A DNA stretch of 64,000 bases from Marinilabiliales bacterium. Its GTDB lineage: Bacteria; Bacteroidota; Bacteroidia; Bacteroidales; ML635J-15. This document shows positions 20,436 to 29,742 of this stretch, in pieces (position 1 is the stretch's first letter; every line of letters starts with the position of its first letter). The DNA lies in NCBI GenBank assembly GCA_002869385.1, contig PKTB01000007.1:144729-208728 (forward strand), given 5' to 3'. The notes under the pieces are model-generated. The model saw only the letters and a program-made list of their open reading frames with translations. It was not told the DNA's origin and did not search any database. The position numbers were made by a program, and so were the translations under genes.

Positions 20436-20473
20436 ATAATGTAAATACGCACGACCGTGCGTATTTACATTAT
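20436..20473. repeat. Perfect 38-bp palindrome
   Basis: 18-bp arms 20436-20453 and 20456-20473 are perfect inverted copies around AC. There is no T-run after it, so it is not a standard intrinsic terminator. It lies between the propeller gene and the rseC-rnf operon and could be a bidirectional terminator, an operator or a mobile palindromic element. Confidence 0.85.
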
Positions 20474-20570
20474 ATAGAGCCCTTATAAATGTGCTATTTA
20501 TACCCTTTCTAAATTACATAAATCATCATATTATATGTTGTTAAATCATATTTTTCCATGACAAAAAAGT

Positions 20571-20578
20571 TACTTTTG
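20571..20578 (+). promoter_or_regulatory. -7 box (TACTTTTG) of the rseC-rnf operon
   Basis: Matches the Bacteroidota -7 consensus TAnnTTTG and lies 24 bp before the rseC start. No clean TTTG was found at the right -33 distance, so only the -7 element is claimed. Confidence 0.5.
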
Positions 20579-20602
20579 TGAAGATTTTTACAATGCATTG
20601 TG

Positions 20603-21019
20603 ATGAGTAAAAACTCGACAATTGAACATAGTGGGGTGGTTTCAGAGATAACCGAAGATGCAGTTATTGTTGATTTGATGGTACAATCTGCATGTTCTGC
20701 ATGTCACGCAAAATCGGTGTGCGGAGTTGATTCTGCGCAAAAATCCATTGAAGTACGTACGACAAACAAAGCATTTTCAATAGGAGAAAAGGTAAATGTT
20801 ATTATGAGAGAGTCATTAGGGATGAAGGCTTTGTTTTTGGGTTATATTTTACCTTTCTTGTTTGTAGTTACTGCTTTACTTATTTTGCTCGAAACAGGAT
20901 CTTCAGAAGGATTAGCAGGATTGGTTTCACTTTCTGTTTTAATACCTTATTATATTACATTGTATTTCTTTAAAGATAAAATAAAACGAGAATTTAATTT
21001 TTATATAGAAAAAATTTAA
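20603..21019 (+). CDS. rseC: RseC/MucC family protein
   Basis: 138 aa from ATG 20603 (GTG 20600 is also possible). The N-terminal soluble part carries a Cys cluster (CSACHAKSVCG, about residues 32-42). Two transmembrane helices follow (about 80-99 and 105-122), the usual RseC layout. RseC works with Rnf/Rsx-type complexes (in Escherichia coli, in keeping SoxR reduced), and in Bacteroidota it commonly heads the rnf operon, as here: rnfB begins 10 bp downstream. Confidence 0.88.
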   Translation: MSKNSTIEHSGVVSEITEDAVIVDLMVQSACSACHAKSVCGVDSAQKSIEVRTTNKAFSIGEKVNVIMRESLGMKALFLGYILPFLFVVTALLILLETGSSEGLAGLVSLSVLIPYYITLYFFKDKIKREFNFYIEKI

Positions 21020-21029
21020 TTTTTAAACT

Positions 21030-21896
21030 ATGGACATTATTCTTAATACCTTAATTACTTTAAGTGCTCTGGGAGTCGTGCTGGCGGTTATTTTATACGT
21101 AGTTGCCCAGAAATTTAAAGTTGTTGAAGATCCTAGGATTGATGAAGTTGAAGAAATCACTCCTGGGGCAAATTGTGGAGGATGTGGTTATCCTGGATGT
21201 CGTGGATTTGCTGAAGCATGTGTTAAGGCAGACAGTCTAGATGGGTTATTCTGTCCTGCAGGTGGAAACGATGTTATGAAAGGCATTGCAGATGCTCTAG
21301 GTTTGGCTGCTGAAGAAAAAGAGCCACAAATTGCTGTTGTTAGATGTAATGGCTCTCATGATAAAAGAAGGAAAACTTCTGATTATGACGGCCCTTCAAG
21401 TTGTGCTATTTCTGCTTCACTTTATGGTGGTGATACCGATTGTGCTTATGGTTGTCTAGGACTAGGAGACTGTGTTGATGTATGTACTTTTGATGCAATA
21501 TACATCGATGAGGAATCAGGATTGCCTATTATTGACGAAGAGAATTGTACTGCTTGTGGTGCATGTGTAAAAGCTTGTCCTAAAGATATTATTGAGCTTC
21601 GTAATAAAGGAAAGAAAAGTAGTAGGATTTATGTTTCATGTGTAAATCATGATAAAGGAGCTCCTGCAAAACGTGCTTGTGAATCTGCGTGTATCGGATG
21701 TAACAAATGTGTAAAAGTTTGTCCTTTCGATGCAATCGTTGTTGAAGATTTCTGTGCATATATTGATTACGAAAAGTGTAAACTTTGTCGCAAATGTACT
21801 CAGGAGTGCCCAACAGGTGCAATTTTAGAGTTAAATTTCCCTCCACGAAAAGTAAAGGTTGAAAAACCGGAAGAGAAAACAGAAGTTACAAACTGA
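21030..21896 (+). CDS. rnfB: Rnf electron transport complex subunit B
   Basis: 288 aa. An N-terminal transmembrane helix (residues ~3-25) is followed by the RnfB Fe-S motif (NCGGCGYPGC) and then several ferredoxin-type 4Fe-4S clusters (CTACGACVKACP, CIGCNKCVKVCP, CKLCRKCTQECP). It passes electrons between ferredoxin and the membrane part of the complex. Longer than the E. coli subunit because of extra clusters, as in anaerobe-type RnfB. Second gene of the operon; rnfC follows closely. Confidence 0.95.
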   Translation: MDIILNTLITLSALGVVLAVILYVVAQKFKVVEDPRIDEVEEITPGANCGGCGYPGCRGFAEACVKADSLDGLFCPAGGNDVMKGIADALGLAAEEKEPQIAVVRCNGSHDKRRKTSDYDGPSSCAISASLYGGDTDCAYGCLGLGDCVDVCTFDAIYIDEESGLPIIDEENCTACGACVKACPKDIIELRNKGKKSSRIYVSCVNHDKGAPAKRACESACIGCNKCVKVCPFDAIVVEDFCAYIDYEKCKLCRKCTQECPTGAILELNFPPRKVKVEKPEEKTEVTN

Positions 21897-21924
21897 TTAT
21901 AAACTAATTATAGGAGATATAGCT

Positions 21925-23256
21925 GTGTTAAAAACATTTCCAAAAGGCGGAGTACATCCAAAAGAGAATAAATTCTCTGCAGGAAAGCCTATTGAGACAA
22001 TTGAGTTACCTAAGCAGGTAAGTATTCCTATTGCTCAACATATTGGAGCTCCATCCGAGCCTGTTGTAAAAAAAGGCGACGAGGTTAAAGTGGGGCAGTT
22101 AATCGCAAAAAGTACAGGTTTTGTTTCAGCAAATATTCATTCATCTGTATCAGGAAAAGTTGCAAAAATTGACAAAATTCTTGATACTTCGGGATATAAG
22201 CAAACTTGTGTTATTATAGATGTTGATGGCGACGAATGGTTAGAATCTATTGACCGCTCTGCAGACCTTAATACAAATACAGATATTTATGTTGATGATA
22301 TCAGACAGAAAGTAATTGATGCAGGTATTGTTGGTCTTGGTGGTGCAACTTTTCCAACACATGTTAAATTGTCTGTTCCACAAGGTAAAACTTGTCAGCA
22401 TTTAGTTATTAATGCTGTCGAATGTGAACCTTATCTTACTGCAGACCATCAGGTGATGATGGAAAAAGCTGATGAGATAATGATAGGTTGTAAGCTTATT
22501 CAAAAGACTATTGGTGCAGAAAAGGTTCTAATTGGTATTGAAAACAATAAACCAGACGCAATAAAACACATGACTGAAGTGGCAAAGAAATACGATGCAA
22601 TCGAAGTTTATCCACTTAAAGTAATGTATCCTCAAGGAGGTGAAAAACAATTGATTAAAGCTTTATTAAATCGTGAAGTTCCTTCAGGTGGGTTACCAAT
22701 TGATGTCGGATGTGTAGTTCAAAATGTGGGTACTGCGTTTGCTGTTTATGAAGCTGTTAAAAAAGGGAAACCATTGTTTGAAAGAGTGGTTACAGTTACA
22801 GGTAAATCTGTTTCTAAACCATCAAATATACTTGCAAGAGTTGGAACACCTATAAATGAGCTTATTGAAGCAGCAGGAGGATTGCCTGAAGATACCGGCA
22901 AGATAGTTAATGGTGGTCCAATGATGGGTAAATCTGTTAACTCATTAACTGTTCCTGTTACAAAAGGGACTTCAGGAGTATTAATTTTCCCTGAAGAGAC
23001 AGCAAAACGCCCCGAAGAAAACAATTGTATCAGATGTGGACGTTGTGTAACTGTATGTCCAATGGGAATTGAGCCTTATCTTGTTAAGAATATGAGTAAG
23101 GTTAAAATGTACGAAGAACTTCAGAAAGAAAGAGTTCTTGACTGTATTGAGTGTGGATCCTGTGCATATACATGTCCTGCAGGGGTTCCACTTCTTGACT
23201 ACATCAGACAGGGGAAAGCGAATTTAACAAAAATATTAAGATCTAAAAAATCATAA
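21925..23256 (+). CDS. rnfC: Rnf electron transport complex subunit C
   Basis: The start is set at GTG 21925: VLKTFPKGGVHPKENKFSAG is the standard RnfC N-terminus, and a GGAG sits 9 bp upstream. The longer frame from 21859 would overlap rnfB and has no family support. 443 aa with an NADH/FMN-binding (Nqo1-like) domain (GLGGATFPTHVK), an SLBB-like domain and two C-terminal 4Fe-4S motifs (CIRCGRCVTVCP, CIECGSCAYTCP). It is the NADH-side subunit of the ferredoxin:NAD+ oxidoreductase. Confidence 0.94.
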   Translation: MLKTFPKGGVHPKENKFSAGKPIETIELPKQVSIPIAQHIGAPSEPVVKKGDEVKVGQLIAKSTGFVSANIHSSVSGKVAKIDKILDTSGYKQTCVIIDVDGDEWLESIDRSADLNTNTDIYVDDIRQKVIDAGIVGLGGATFPTHVKLSVPQGKTCQHLVINAVECEPYLTADHQVMMEKADEIMIGCKLIQKTIGAEKVLIGIENNKPDAIKHMTEVAKKYDAIEVYPLKVMYPQGGEKQLIKALLNREVPSGGLPIDVGCVVQNVGTAFAVYEAVKKGKPLFERVVTVTGKSVSKPSNILARVGTPINELIEAAGGLPEDTGKIVNGGPMMGKSVNSLTVPVTKGTSGVLIFPEETAKRPEENNCIRCGRCVTVCPMGIEPYLVKNMSKVKMYEELQKERVLDCIECGSCAYTCPAGVPLLDYIRQGKANLTKILRSKKS

Positions 23257-23260
23257 AATA

Positions 23261-24265
23261 ATGGCTATTAATAAATTAACAGTTTCGATGTCTCCACATG
23301 ATTACGGAAAAGATTCCGTAAAAAAGATCATGTATGGAGTTATTATTGCTATGATTCCGGCTTTATTAGTATCAGTTTATTATTTTGGACTGGACGCAAT
23401 TAGAGTTAACCTTATAGCAATTGCAGCATGTGTGTTTTTTGAATGGCTAATTCAGAAAGTATTTATAAAAGGTAAAATGACTATCGTTGATGGTTCTGCA
23501 ATCGTTACCGGTATGTTACTTGCTTTTAATGTTCCTTCAAATTTGCCTTGGTGGATAGTTGTTATTGGAGCATTGGTTGCAGTTGGTATCGGTAAAATGT
23601 CTTTTGGTGGTTTAGGTAATAATCCATTCAACCCTGCATTGGTTGGTCGTGTTTTCCTTCTTATCTCATTCCCGGTTCAAATGACATCATGGCCAAAGGT
23701 TAATGTTTTGAATTTTGCCTTAACTGATGCACAAACAGGTGCAACACCTCTGGCAATTGTTAAAGAGGGAATTAAAAACGGTGAAAGCTTTTCAACTGTA
23801 ATGGATTCCATGCCACATTCATATGTCGATATGTTTATGGGACAAATTGGTGGTAGCCTTGGTGAAATTTCTGCAATAGCTTTAATAATTGGCGGACTTT
23901 ATATGCTTTTCCGTAAAATAATTACCTGGCACATTCCTGTTTCAATTTTAGGAACTGTTGCAATCTTTACAGGTATTCTTTATGGAATTGACCCTTCAAA
24001 ATATGCCGATCCTTTATTCCATTTATTAACAGGTGGATTAATGTTAGGAGCAATTTTTATGGCTACAGATATGGTAACATCACCAATGACCGGAAAGGGA
24101 ATGCTTATATATGGTGTTGGAATAGGGGTTATTACTGTGCTGATTCGTGTTTGGGGAGCATATCCCGAGGGTGTGTCATTTGCGATTCTTATTATGAATG
24201 CAATTGTACCTTTAATTAATAACTGGGCAAAACCAAAACGTTTTGGTGAAACAATTAAAAAGTAA
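23261..24265 (+). CDS. rnfD: Rnf electron transport complex subunit D
   Basis: 334 aa, NqrB/RnfD family, with about nine to ten membrane helices. The flavinylation motif TGAT at residues 159-162 (Thr162) is the site for covalent FMN. The conserved NPFNPALVGRVF segment precedes it. It starts 4 bp after rnfC and ends 5 bp before rnfG, so the genes are tightly co-transcribed. Part of the ion-pumping membrane core. Confidence 0.95.
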   Translation: MAINKLTVSMSPHDYGKDSVKKIMYGVIIAMIPALLVSVYYFGLDAIRVNLIAIAACVFFEWLIQKVFIKGKMTIVDGSAIVTGMLLAFNVPSNLPWWIVVIGALVAVGIGKMSFGGLGNNPFNPALVGRVFLLISFPVQMTSWPKVNVLNFALTDAQTGATPLAIVKEGIKNGESFSTVMDSMPHSYVDMFMGQIGGSLGEISAIALIIGGLYMLFRKIITWHIPVSILGTVAIFTGILYGIDPSKYADPLFHLLTGGLMLGAIFMATDMVTSPMTGKGMLIYGVGIGVITVLIRVWGAYPEGVSFAILIMNAIVPLINNWAKPKRFGETIKK

Positions 24266-24270
24266 TTATT

Positions 24271-24897
24271 ATGGCAAAGAAAGAAAGTACATTTTTTAGT
24301 ATGACGCTGACACTGTTTATTATTACAGCAGTTGCAGCAGTTGCTCTTGGATATGTGTATAATATTACAAAAGATCCGATACAAAAGGCAAAAGACGAAA
24401 AGCTTAAAACTGCCATTAATATCGTAGTACCCGGAGCAGATAAAGGAACAATTGAAACAGATACTGTAGAAGTTGACGGTAAGGAACTATATTTTTATAC
24501 TGTGACTGTTGATAATGCAGTTATAGGTACAGCAGTAAACACTTATTCGAGTAATGGGTTTGGTGGTATAATCCGAGTAATGGTTGGATTCGATGCTGAT
24601 GGTAAAATTATAGATTCAAATATTCTTGAGCATAAAGAAACTCCCGGATTAGGAGATAAATCTGATAAGAAAGTTAGTAATTGGAACGAACAATTTAAAG
24701 GAATGGATATTTCAACAATGAAAGACCAAGTCCTGAAAGTTACAAAAGATGGTGGTGAAGTTAATGCAATTACTGCTGCAACAATTACTTCTCGTGCTTA
24801 TTGCGATGCTATTCAGCGTGCATGGTTAGCTTATAAAGATTTTAGTGTTTCTAAATCTGAAAACAATGTTGAATCAAATGAAGGAGGAAACGAATAA
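24271..24897 (+). CDS. rnfG: Rnf electron transport complex subunit G
   Basis: 208 aa with one N-terminal membrane helix (residues ~9-30) and a periplasmic FMN-binding domain. The covalent FMN site motif is ITAATITS with Thr171. GFGGIIRVMVGFD and HKETPGLGDK are family-conserved. Its TAA overlaps the next ATG, showing coupling to rnfE. Confidence 0.95.
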   Translation: MAKKESTFFSMTLTLFIITAVAAVALGYVYNITKDPIQKAKDEKLKTAINIVVPGADKGTIETDTVEVDGKELYFYTVTVDNAVIGTAVNTYSSNGFGGIIRVMVGFDADGKIIDSNILEHKETPGLGDKSDKKVSNWNEQFKGMDISTMKDQVLKVTKDGGEVNAITAATITSRAYCDAIQRAWLAYKDFSVSKSENNVESNEGGNE

Positions 24898-25475
24898 TGA
24901 GTAACTTAAAGAATTTTACAAAGGGATTTATTAAAGAAAACCCTGTTTTTATCCTCTTATTAGGATTGTGTCCTACACTTGGTGTTACAACATCAGCAAT
25001 AAACGGTCTTGGTATGGGATTAGCAACAACATTTGTTCTTGTTGGATCTAATGTAGTTGTTGCTTTGGTTAAAAACCTTATTCCGGACAAAGTTAGAATC
25101 CCGTCATTTATTGTAATTATTGCTTCGTTTGTAACAATAATTGATTTAGTAATGGCAGGATATGTACCTGCTTTATATGAATCACTCGGACTTTTTATTC
25201 CGCTTATTGTTGTTAACTGTATTGTTTTAGGTCGTGCTGAAGCTTTTGCATCAAAAAATACTGTCTTTTCATCACTAATCGACGGATTAGGAATGGGACT
25301 CGGTTTTGCTTTTGACTTAACTTTGTTAGGAGCAGTAAGAGAATTGCTGGGTAGCTATTCATTATTTGGATATAAATTTATCAATACTGATGGGATTTTA
25401 GTATTTGTGTTAGCTCCGGGGGCATTCTTTGGACTAGCTTATCTAATCGCAATAATGACGAAAATTAAAAAATAG
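24897..25475 (+). CDS. rnfE: Rnf electron transport complex subunit E
   Basis: 192 aa integral membrane protein with six helices, RnfA/RnfE/NqrD family. It overlaps rnfG (TAATG). Conserved segments are NPVFILLLGLCPTLGVTTSA and the second inverted-repeat half LIPLIVVNCIVLGRAEAFA. The Cys in each half (LGLCPTLG and VNCIVLG) sits where the RnfA/E pair binds an iron-sulfur centre. Confidence 0.95.
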   Translation: MSNLKNFTKGFIKENPVFILLLGLCPTLGVTTSAINGLGMGLATTFVLVGSNVVVALVKNLIPDKVRIPSFIVIIASFVTIIDLVMAGYVPALYESLGLFIPLIVVNCIVLGRAEAFASKNTVFSSLIDGLGMGLGFAFDLTLLGAVRELLGSYSLFGYKFINTDGILVFVLAPGAFFGLAYLIAIMTKIKK

Positions 25476-25505
25476 AAATACTTGGTAACTTTAAAATAAT
25501 AGATT

Positions 25506-26078
25506 ATGGAATATATATTAATAATAATAGCAGCAATCTTTGTTAACAACATTGTGCTTGCACAGTTCCTTGGTATTTGTCCTTTTCTTGGTGTATCAAG
25601 TAAAGTAAAAACAGCTGTAGGTATGGGTGGTGCTGTACTATTTGTTATGACTTTAGCAACAATTGTTACTTGGTTAATAATGACTTATGTGCTAGTACCA
25701 TTCGAGATTAAATATATGCAGACAATTGCATACATTTTAGTAATTGCATCATTAGTTCAGATGGTTGAAATTATCCTTAAAAAGATCAGCCCTTCATTGT
25801 ATCAAGCATTAGGAGTTTTTCTTCCGTTGATTACTACAAACTGTGCAATTCTTGGTGTTGCAATATTGGTTATCCAAAAAGAAATGAATCTAGGACAATC
25901 AGTAGTCTTTGCAATTGGAAATGCTCTTGGTTTTACTCTTGCACTTGTTATTTTTGCTGGATTACGTGAGCATCTCGACAAACTTCCTATTCCAAAAGGA
26001 ATGAAAGGTGTTCCAGCTGCACTTGTTATTGCTGGTATTCTTGCACTTGCATTTATGGGATTTGCAGGATTAGTTTAA
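25506..26078 (+). CDS. rnfA: Rnf electron transport complex subunit A
   Basis: 190 aa, six membrane helices, paralogous to rnf[19 protein letters not shown] at the N-terminus and [14 protein letters not shown] in the second half are diagnostic, including the paired Cys. Last gene of the operon, 30 bp after rnfE; a terminator follows 23 bp after the stop. Confidence 0.95.
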   Translation: MEYILIIIAAIFVNNIVLAQFLGICPFLGVSSKVKTAVGMGGAVLFVMTLATIVTWLIMTYVLVPFEIKYMQTIAYILVIASLVQMVEIILKKISPSLYQALGVFLPLITTNCAILGVAILVIQKEMNLGQSVVFAIGNALGFTLALVIFAGLREHLDKLPIPKGMKGVPAALVIAGILALAFMGFAGLV

Positions 26079-26100
26079 AAAGAAAAACATCAAAATATTA

Positions 26101-26124
26101 AACCACCTGAAAGGGTGGTTTTTT
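26101..26124 (+). terminator. Terminator of the rseC-rnf operon
   Basis: AACCACC pairs with GGTGGTT around TGAAAG, followed by TTTTG. Placed directly after rnfA. Confidence 0.85.
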
Positions 26125-26196
26125 GTTTTATATATAATCAGATCATTGATAATTAAATTTGTACATTTGTATCAAAATTTAACATCGAATAGAATA

Positions 26197-26967
26197 ATGG
26201 ATAAAAGACTGGAAGAATTTCAAAGATTGCTTGATATAATGGATGAGTTGAGGGAGAAATGTCCGTGGGATAGCAAACAAACAAACGAAAGCCTAAGGAC
26301 ACTAACAATTGAAGCAGTTTATGAGCTTGTAGAGGCTGTTGAGAGTGAGAAGGATAGTGAAATCAAGAAAGAGCTTGGAGATATTTTGCTACATATTGTC
26401 TTTTATGCAAAAATAGGACAGGAGAGAGGCACATTTGATATAACTGATGTAATAAAAGGTATTAATGAAAAACTGATATTCCGTCATCCTCACATTTTTG
26501 GAGATGTTAAAGTGCAAACTGCAAAAGATGTCGAAGAGAACTGGGAAAGATTAAAGCTTAAAGAAGGCAAAAAGAAAACTGTTCTTGGTGGGATACCAAA
26601 TTCACTGCCGGCATTAATAAAAGCTCATCGTATTCAGGATAAAGCTCGTGGCGTTGGATTTGACTGGGATGAAAAAGAGCAAGTTTGGGATAAAGTTTTG
26701 GAAGAATATAAGGAACTAATGGATGAAGTTAAATCAGGAAGTCATAATGAAATAGAAAAAGAGTTCGGAGATTTTATGTTTTCTATTATTAACGCAGCTA
26801 GACTTTATGGTATAAATCCTGAAAATGCTCTCGAAAAAACAAATAGGAAATTTATAAACAGGTTTAATTATTTGGAGCAAAAGACAATATCTCAAGGACG
26901 CGATCTTAAAACTATGAGTTTGGACGAAATGAACGAGATATGGGAAGAAGCTAAAAAGCAATCCTGA
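26197..26967 (+). CDS. mazG: Nucleoside triphosphate pyrophosphohydrolase MazG
   Basis: The start is set at ATG 26197 (MDKRLEEFQRLLDIMDELR); the frame is open 17 codons further up, but family members begin here. 256 aa with two MazG domains. The first has KCPWDSKQT and the metal-binding EAVYELVEAVE...KELGDILLHI helices; the second has EYKELMDEV...KEFGDFMFSI. It hydrolyses (d)NTPs to NMP and PPi as a house-cleaning enzyme. A TACATTTG -7-like box lies at 26162-26169. Confidence 0.93.
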   Translation: MDKRLEEFQRLLDIMDELREKCPWDSKQTNESLRTLTIEAVYELVEAVESEKDSEIKKELGDILLHIVFYAKIGQERGTFDITDVIKGINEKLIFRHPHIFGDVKVQTAKDVEENWERLKLKEGKKKTVLGGIPNSLPALIKAHRIQDKARGVGFDWDEKEQVWDKVLEEYKELMDEVKSGSHNEIEKEFGDFMFSIINAARLYGINPENALEKTNRKFINRFNYLEQKTISQGRDLKTMSLDEMNEIWEEAKKQS

Positions 26968-26999
26968 TTTTGATAAGTACACTTATATATAATAATTGG

Positions 27000-28103
27000 A
27001 TGCCGGAAATATTGGTTTTAGTATTTTCGGCTTTATTCATTATTGTATTTATTGGTCAAATAGCATTTTCCGTTTTTAATAATTTTAATTTTAGTAAAAT
27101 TCCCAAAAAATATAAATCTGAAAATGAATATAGACCTCAAGTATCAGTAATTATTGCAGCCAGAAATGAAGAACAAAATCTTAGATTATTCTTACCAAAG
27201 GTTCTAAATAAAAAATATGATGATTTTGAAGTAATACTTGTAAATGACGCTTCTACTGATAGCAGTAAACTTGTTGCTGAAGCATTTACTAAGGATTATA
27301 GAAACTTAATTATAATAAACATTGCAGAATCCAATGGTAAAAAGAATGCACTTAAAAAGGGGATATTAAAAGCAAAATCAGAATATTTATTATTTATTGA
27401 TGCATATTGCTATCCTGTTTCTGAAAATTGGATAAGTTCTATGGTGAATGCAATTAATGAAAAAGATATTGTTCTTGGGTACGGCGGTTTTAAATATGAA
27501 AATACTTTTACAAGTAAGTTTGTTAATTATGATACTTTTCAAATAGCTATTCAATATTTTTCTGCAGCTCGATTTGGGAAACCTTATATGGGAGTAGGTC
27601 GAAATTTGCTCTATAAAAAATCAGTTTGGGAAAAAGTTGGTGGATTCGAATCTCATAATGAGATACTTTCAGGTGATGATGATCTTTTTATTTCTGAGGT
27701 GGCAAATGCCAATAATACTAGCACATGTATTACAAATGAATACCAGACAATGTCTGTGCCTGTAAAGACAATTAAAGAATTAGTAAGACAAAAGTCAAGG
27801 CATATTAGTACCGCACACAGATATTCTATTTTCGCATCTATCTTTACAACTTTTGATATTGTTTCGCGTTCATTATTTTATCTAATTGCTATATTATTGT
27901 TATTGGGTGGACAATGGATTTTTGCTTTAAGTTTAATTATCTTAAGGATTTTATTGCTCTATCTTATTGCATGGGATAGACGTAAAACGCTGAATAGCAA
28001 AATCAGTTTTCATTATTTTATTTTATTTGATATCTTTGCACCGATTTTTTATTTTGCGGTTGTTATATCCAACCGTTTTATAATTAAAGCGAAAACATGG
28101 TAG
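27000..28103 (+). CDS. Family 2 glycosyltransferase, membrane-bound
   Basis: The start at ATG 27000 (MPEILVLVFSALF) is preferred to TTG 26970. 367 aa: one N-terminal membrane helix, a GT-A domain (VSVIIAARNEEQNLRLFLP, NDASTD, then the GDDDLF box around residue 225) and two to three C-terminal membrane helices. Likely adds a sugar to a lipid-linked or polysaccharide precursor at the inner membrane; acceptor unknown. It overlaps the sigma-factor gene by 7 bp, so the two are co-transcribed. Confidence 0.85.
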   Translation: MPEILVLVFSALFIIVFIGQIAFSVFNNFNFSKIPKKYKSENEYRPQVSVIIAARNEEQNLRLFLPKVLNKKYDDFEVILVNDASTDSSKLVAEAFTKDYRNLIIINIAESNGKKNALKKGILKAKSEYLLFIDAYCYPVSENWISSMVNAINEKDIVLGYGGFKYENTFTSKFVNYDTFQIAIQYFSAARFGKPYMGVGRNLLYKKSVWEKVGGFESHNEILSGDDDLFISEVANANNTSTCITNEYQTMSVPVKTIKELVRQKSRHISTAHRYSIFASIFTTFDIVSRSLFYLIAILLLLGGQWIFALSLIILRILLLYLIAWDRRKTLNSKISFHYFILFDIFAPIFYFAVVISNRFIIKAKTW

Positions 28104-28696
28104 AACGCAGTAACTTTTCAGCAAAAGCACAAAAGGATCTCGAGATAATAGATCTGGCACTTCAGGGTGAAGAGCGTGCATATGCCGAATTGTTGGACAG
28201 ATATCAGGATTCAATTTATTTTTTATTACTGAAGAAAATAGGAAATGAAAATGATGCTGAAGATCTTACCATGGAAACTTTTGGTAAAGCTTTTAATAAT
28301 CTTTCTCAGTATACTCCGGTTTATGCATTTAGTACTTGGTTATTTCGAATAGCCATTAATAATTGTATTGATTTTGTCAGAAAGAAAAGAATCAGACCAC
28401 AGTCTTTTGATTCGGGTGTTGATTTTCATGATCCTGATAATGCACACTTTCAGAGTAAAAATCCAAATCCGGAAGATCTCGTAATTAAAGCACAAAAAGC
28501 AAGTGAGTTAAGAGATATGATAAAAACACTTAAACCTCGCTATGCCAGACTAATCGATTTGCGATATTATAAAGAATTAAGTTATGAGGAAATAGCTGAG
28601 GAAATGCAATTGCCACTGGGAACAGTAAAAGCGCAGTTGTTCAGAGCACGAGAGTTGCTGGCTCCATTGGTTAATGCTAAAAATGATAAGATCTAA
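28097..28696 (+). CDS. ECF-type RNA polymerase sigma factor
   Basis: 199 aa. Sigma region 2 (ALQGEERAYAELLDRYQDSI, then DAEDLTMETFGKAF) and region 4 with the HTH (LRYYKELSYEEIAEEMQLPL, then GTVKAQLFRARELL). No anti-sigma gene is adjacent. Housed between a glycosyltransferase and rsmG. The region 2-4 linker is short, as in ECF sigmas. Target promoters unknown. Confidence 0.9.
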   Translation: MVERSNFSAKAQKDLEIIDLALQGEERAYAELLDRYQDSIYFLLLKKIGNENDAEDLTMETFGKAFNNLSQYTPVYAFSTWLFRIAINNCIDFVRKKRIRPQSFDSGVDFHDPDNAHFQSKNPNPEDLVIKAQKASELRDMIKTLKPRYARLIDLRYYKELSYEEIAEEMQLPLGTVKAQLFRARELLAPLVNAKNDKI

Positions 28697-28697
28697 A

Positions 28698-29330
28698 ATG
28701 CAATCTCATTTAAAGATTTTTTTTCCGGAAATAAACGATAAACAATTAAATCAGTTTGATAAATTAGCTGAAGTATTTCCTGTTTGGAATTCAAAAATTA
28801 ATTTAGTTAGTCGTAAAGATATTGATCAACTGTTTGTAAGACATATATTACATTCTTTGTCAATAGCGAAAATCTATAATTTTGAAGCAGGAACCAATAT
28901 CATTGATATTGGTACAGGGGGAGGTTTTCCCGGAATTCCACTCGCAATCATGTTCCCTGAAACAAAATTTGATCTTGTTGATAGTATCGGTAAAAAGATT
29001 GTAGCTGTAAATGGAATTGCTGAAGAACTTGGTTTAACCAATGTTAAGGGAATTAAGTCAAGAGCTGAATTGTTGCCTGCAAAATATGATTATGTTGTTA
29101 GTAGAGCAGTTACTGCATTTCCATCATTTTATGAGATAGCCAGGAATTTGTTTAAAAAGGATAATAAAATTACTGACCGTGGTATAATTTATTTAAAAGG
29201 TGGTGATTTCGATGATGAAATTAAACCGTTTAGTAATGTTAAAGTGTTTAAAATCATAGATTTGTTTGATTTTGACTTTTTTGAGACAAAAAAAATCATT
29301 TACCTGCCCATTAAAAGCAAAAAACTTTGA
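28698..29330 (+). CDS. rsmG: 16S rRNA (guanine527-N7)-methyltransferase RsmG
   Basis: The start at ATG 28698 (MQSHLKIFFPEIND) fits the family N-terminus; ATG 28674 and 28683 lie inside the sigma gene. 210 aa. The SAM-binding loop is IIDIGTGGGFPGIPLAI, with DSIGKK and RAELLP following. The enzyme methylates G527 of 16S rRNA (streptomycin site). It overlaps the end region of the sigma gene, so it is likely on the same transcript. Confidence 0.93.
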   Translation: MQSHLKIFFPEINDKQLNQFDKLAEVFPVWNSKINLVSRKDIDQLFVRHILHSLSIAKIYNFEAGTNIIDIGTGGGFPGIPLAIMFPETKFDLVDSIGKKIVAVNGIAEELGLTNVKGIKSRAELLPAKYDYVVSRAVTAFPSFYEIARNLFKKDNKITDRGIIYLKGGDFDDEIKPFSNVKVFKIIDLFDFDFFETKKIIYLPIKSKKL

Positions 29331-29337
29331 AATTTGT

Positions 29338-29367
29338 TTTGATTCAAAAAAATAAATACTATTTTTG
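29338..29367 (+). promoter_or_regulatory. Promoter of rpmH
   Basis: TTTG (29338-29341), an 18-bp spacer, then TATTTTTG (29360-29367), matching the Bacteroidota -33/-7 consensus. It lies 42 bp upstream of the rpmH start. Confidence 0.75.
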
Positions 29368-29408
29368 CAGTCCGTTTCTAAAATGATAACAAATAAAAAG
29401 ATATAAAA

Positions 29409-29567
29409 ATGAAAAGGACATTTCAACCTTCAAACAGAAAAAGAAGGAATAAACACGGTTTCAGAGAGATAATGGCCTCTGTAGAAGGTCGTAAGGTCTT
29501 GGCTAGAAGAAGAGCTAAAGGAAGAAAAAAACTTACAGTTTCTGACGAAGGCCGTCATAAAAGATAA
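29409..29567 (+). CDS. rpmH: Ribosomal protein bL34
   Basis: 52 aa, too short for routine ORF length cut-offs but unmistakable: [20 protein letters not shown], then AKGRKKLTV at the end. Very basic, a 50S subunit protein. It has its own upstream promoter and a downstream terminator, and is the only ribosomal protein gene in the window. Confidence 0.97.
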   Translation: MKRTFQPSNRKRRNKHGFREIMASVEGRKVLARRRAKGRKKLTVSDEGRHKR

Positions 29568-29600
29568 GATAAAAAAATATATAAAATAATATATTTTGGC

Positions 29601-29635
29601 AAGCTGTTTGCATTAATGCGAGCAGCTTTTTTTTT
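29601..29635 (+). terminator. Terminator of rpmH
   Basis: AAGCTG and CAGCTT arms flank an inner TTTGCATTAATGCGAG segment that can itself pair, followed by a run of nine T. Confidence 0.75.
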
Positions 29636-29676
29636 GTCATATATAGAACAATAATGTAAAAAAATCGGTTATTTTC

Positions 29677-29705
29677 TTTGTTTTGACAAAAATAGAGTAT
29701 ATTTG
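29677..29705 (+). promoter_or_regulatory. Promoter of the outer-membrane protein gene
   Basis: TTTG (29677-29680), a 17-bp spacer, then TATATTTG (29698-29705): full Bacteroidota consensus. It lies 37 bp upstream of ATG 29743. Confidence 0.75.
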
Positions 29706-29742
29706 TGATGATAAAATTATGTTTAATTAATGCCTTTCGATT

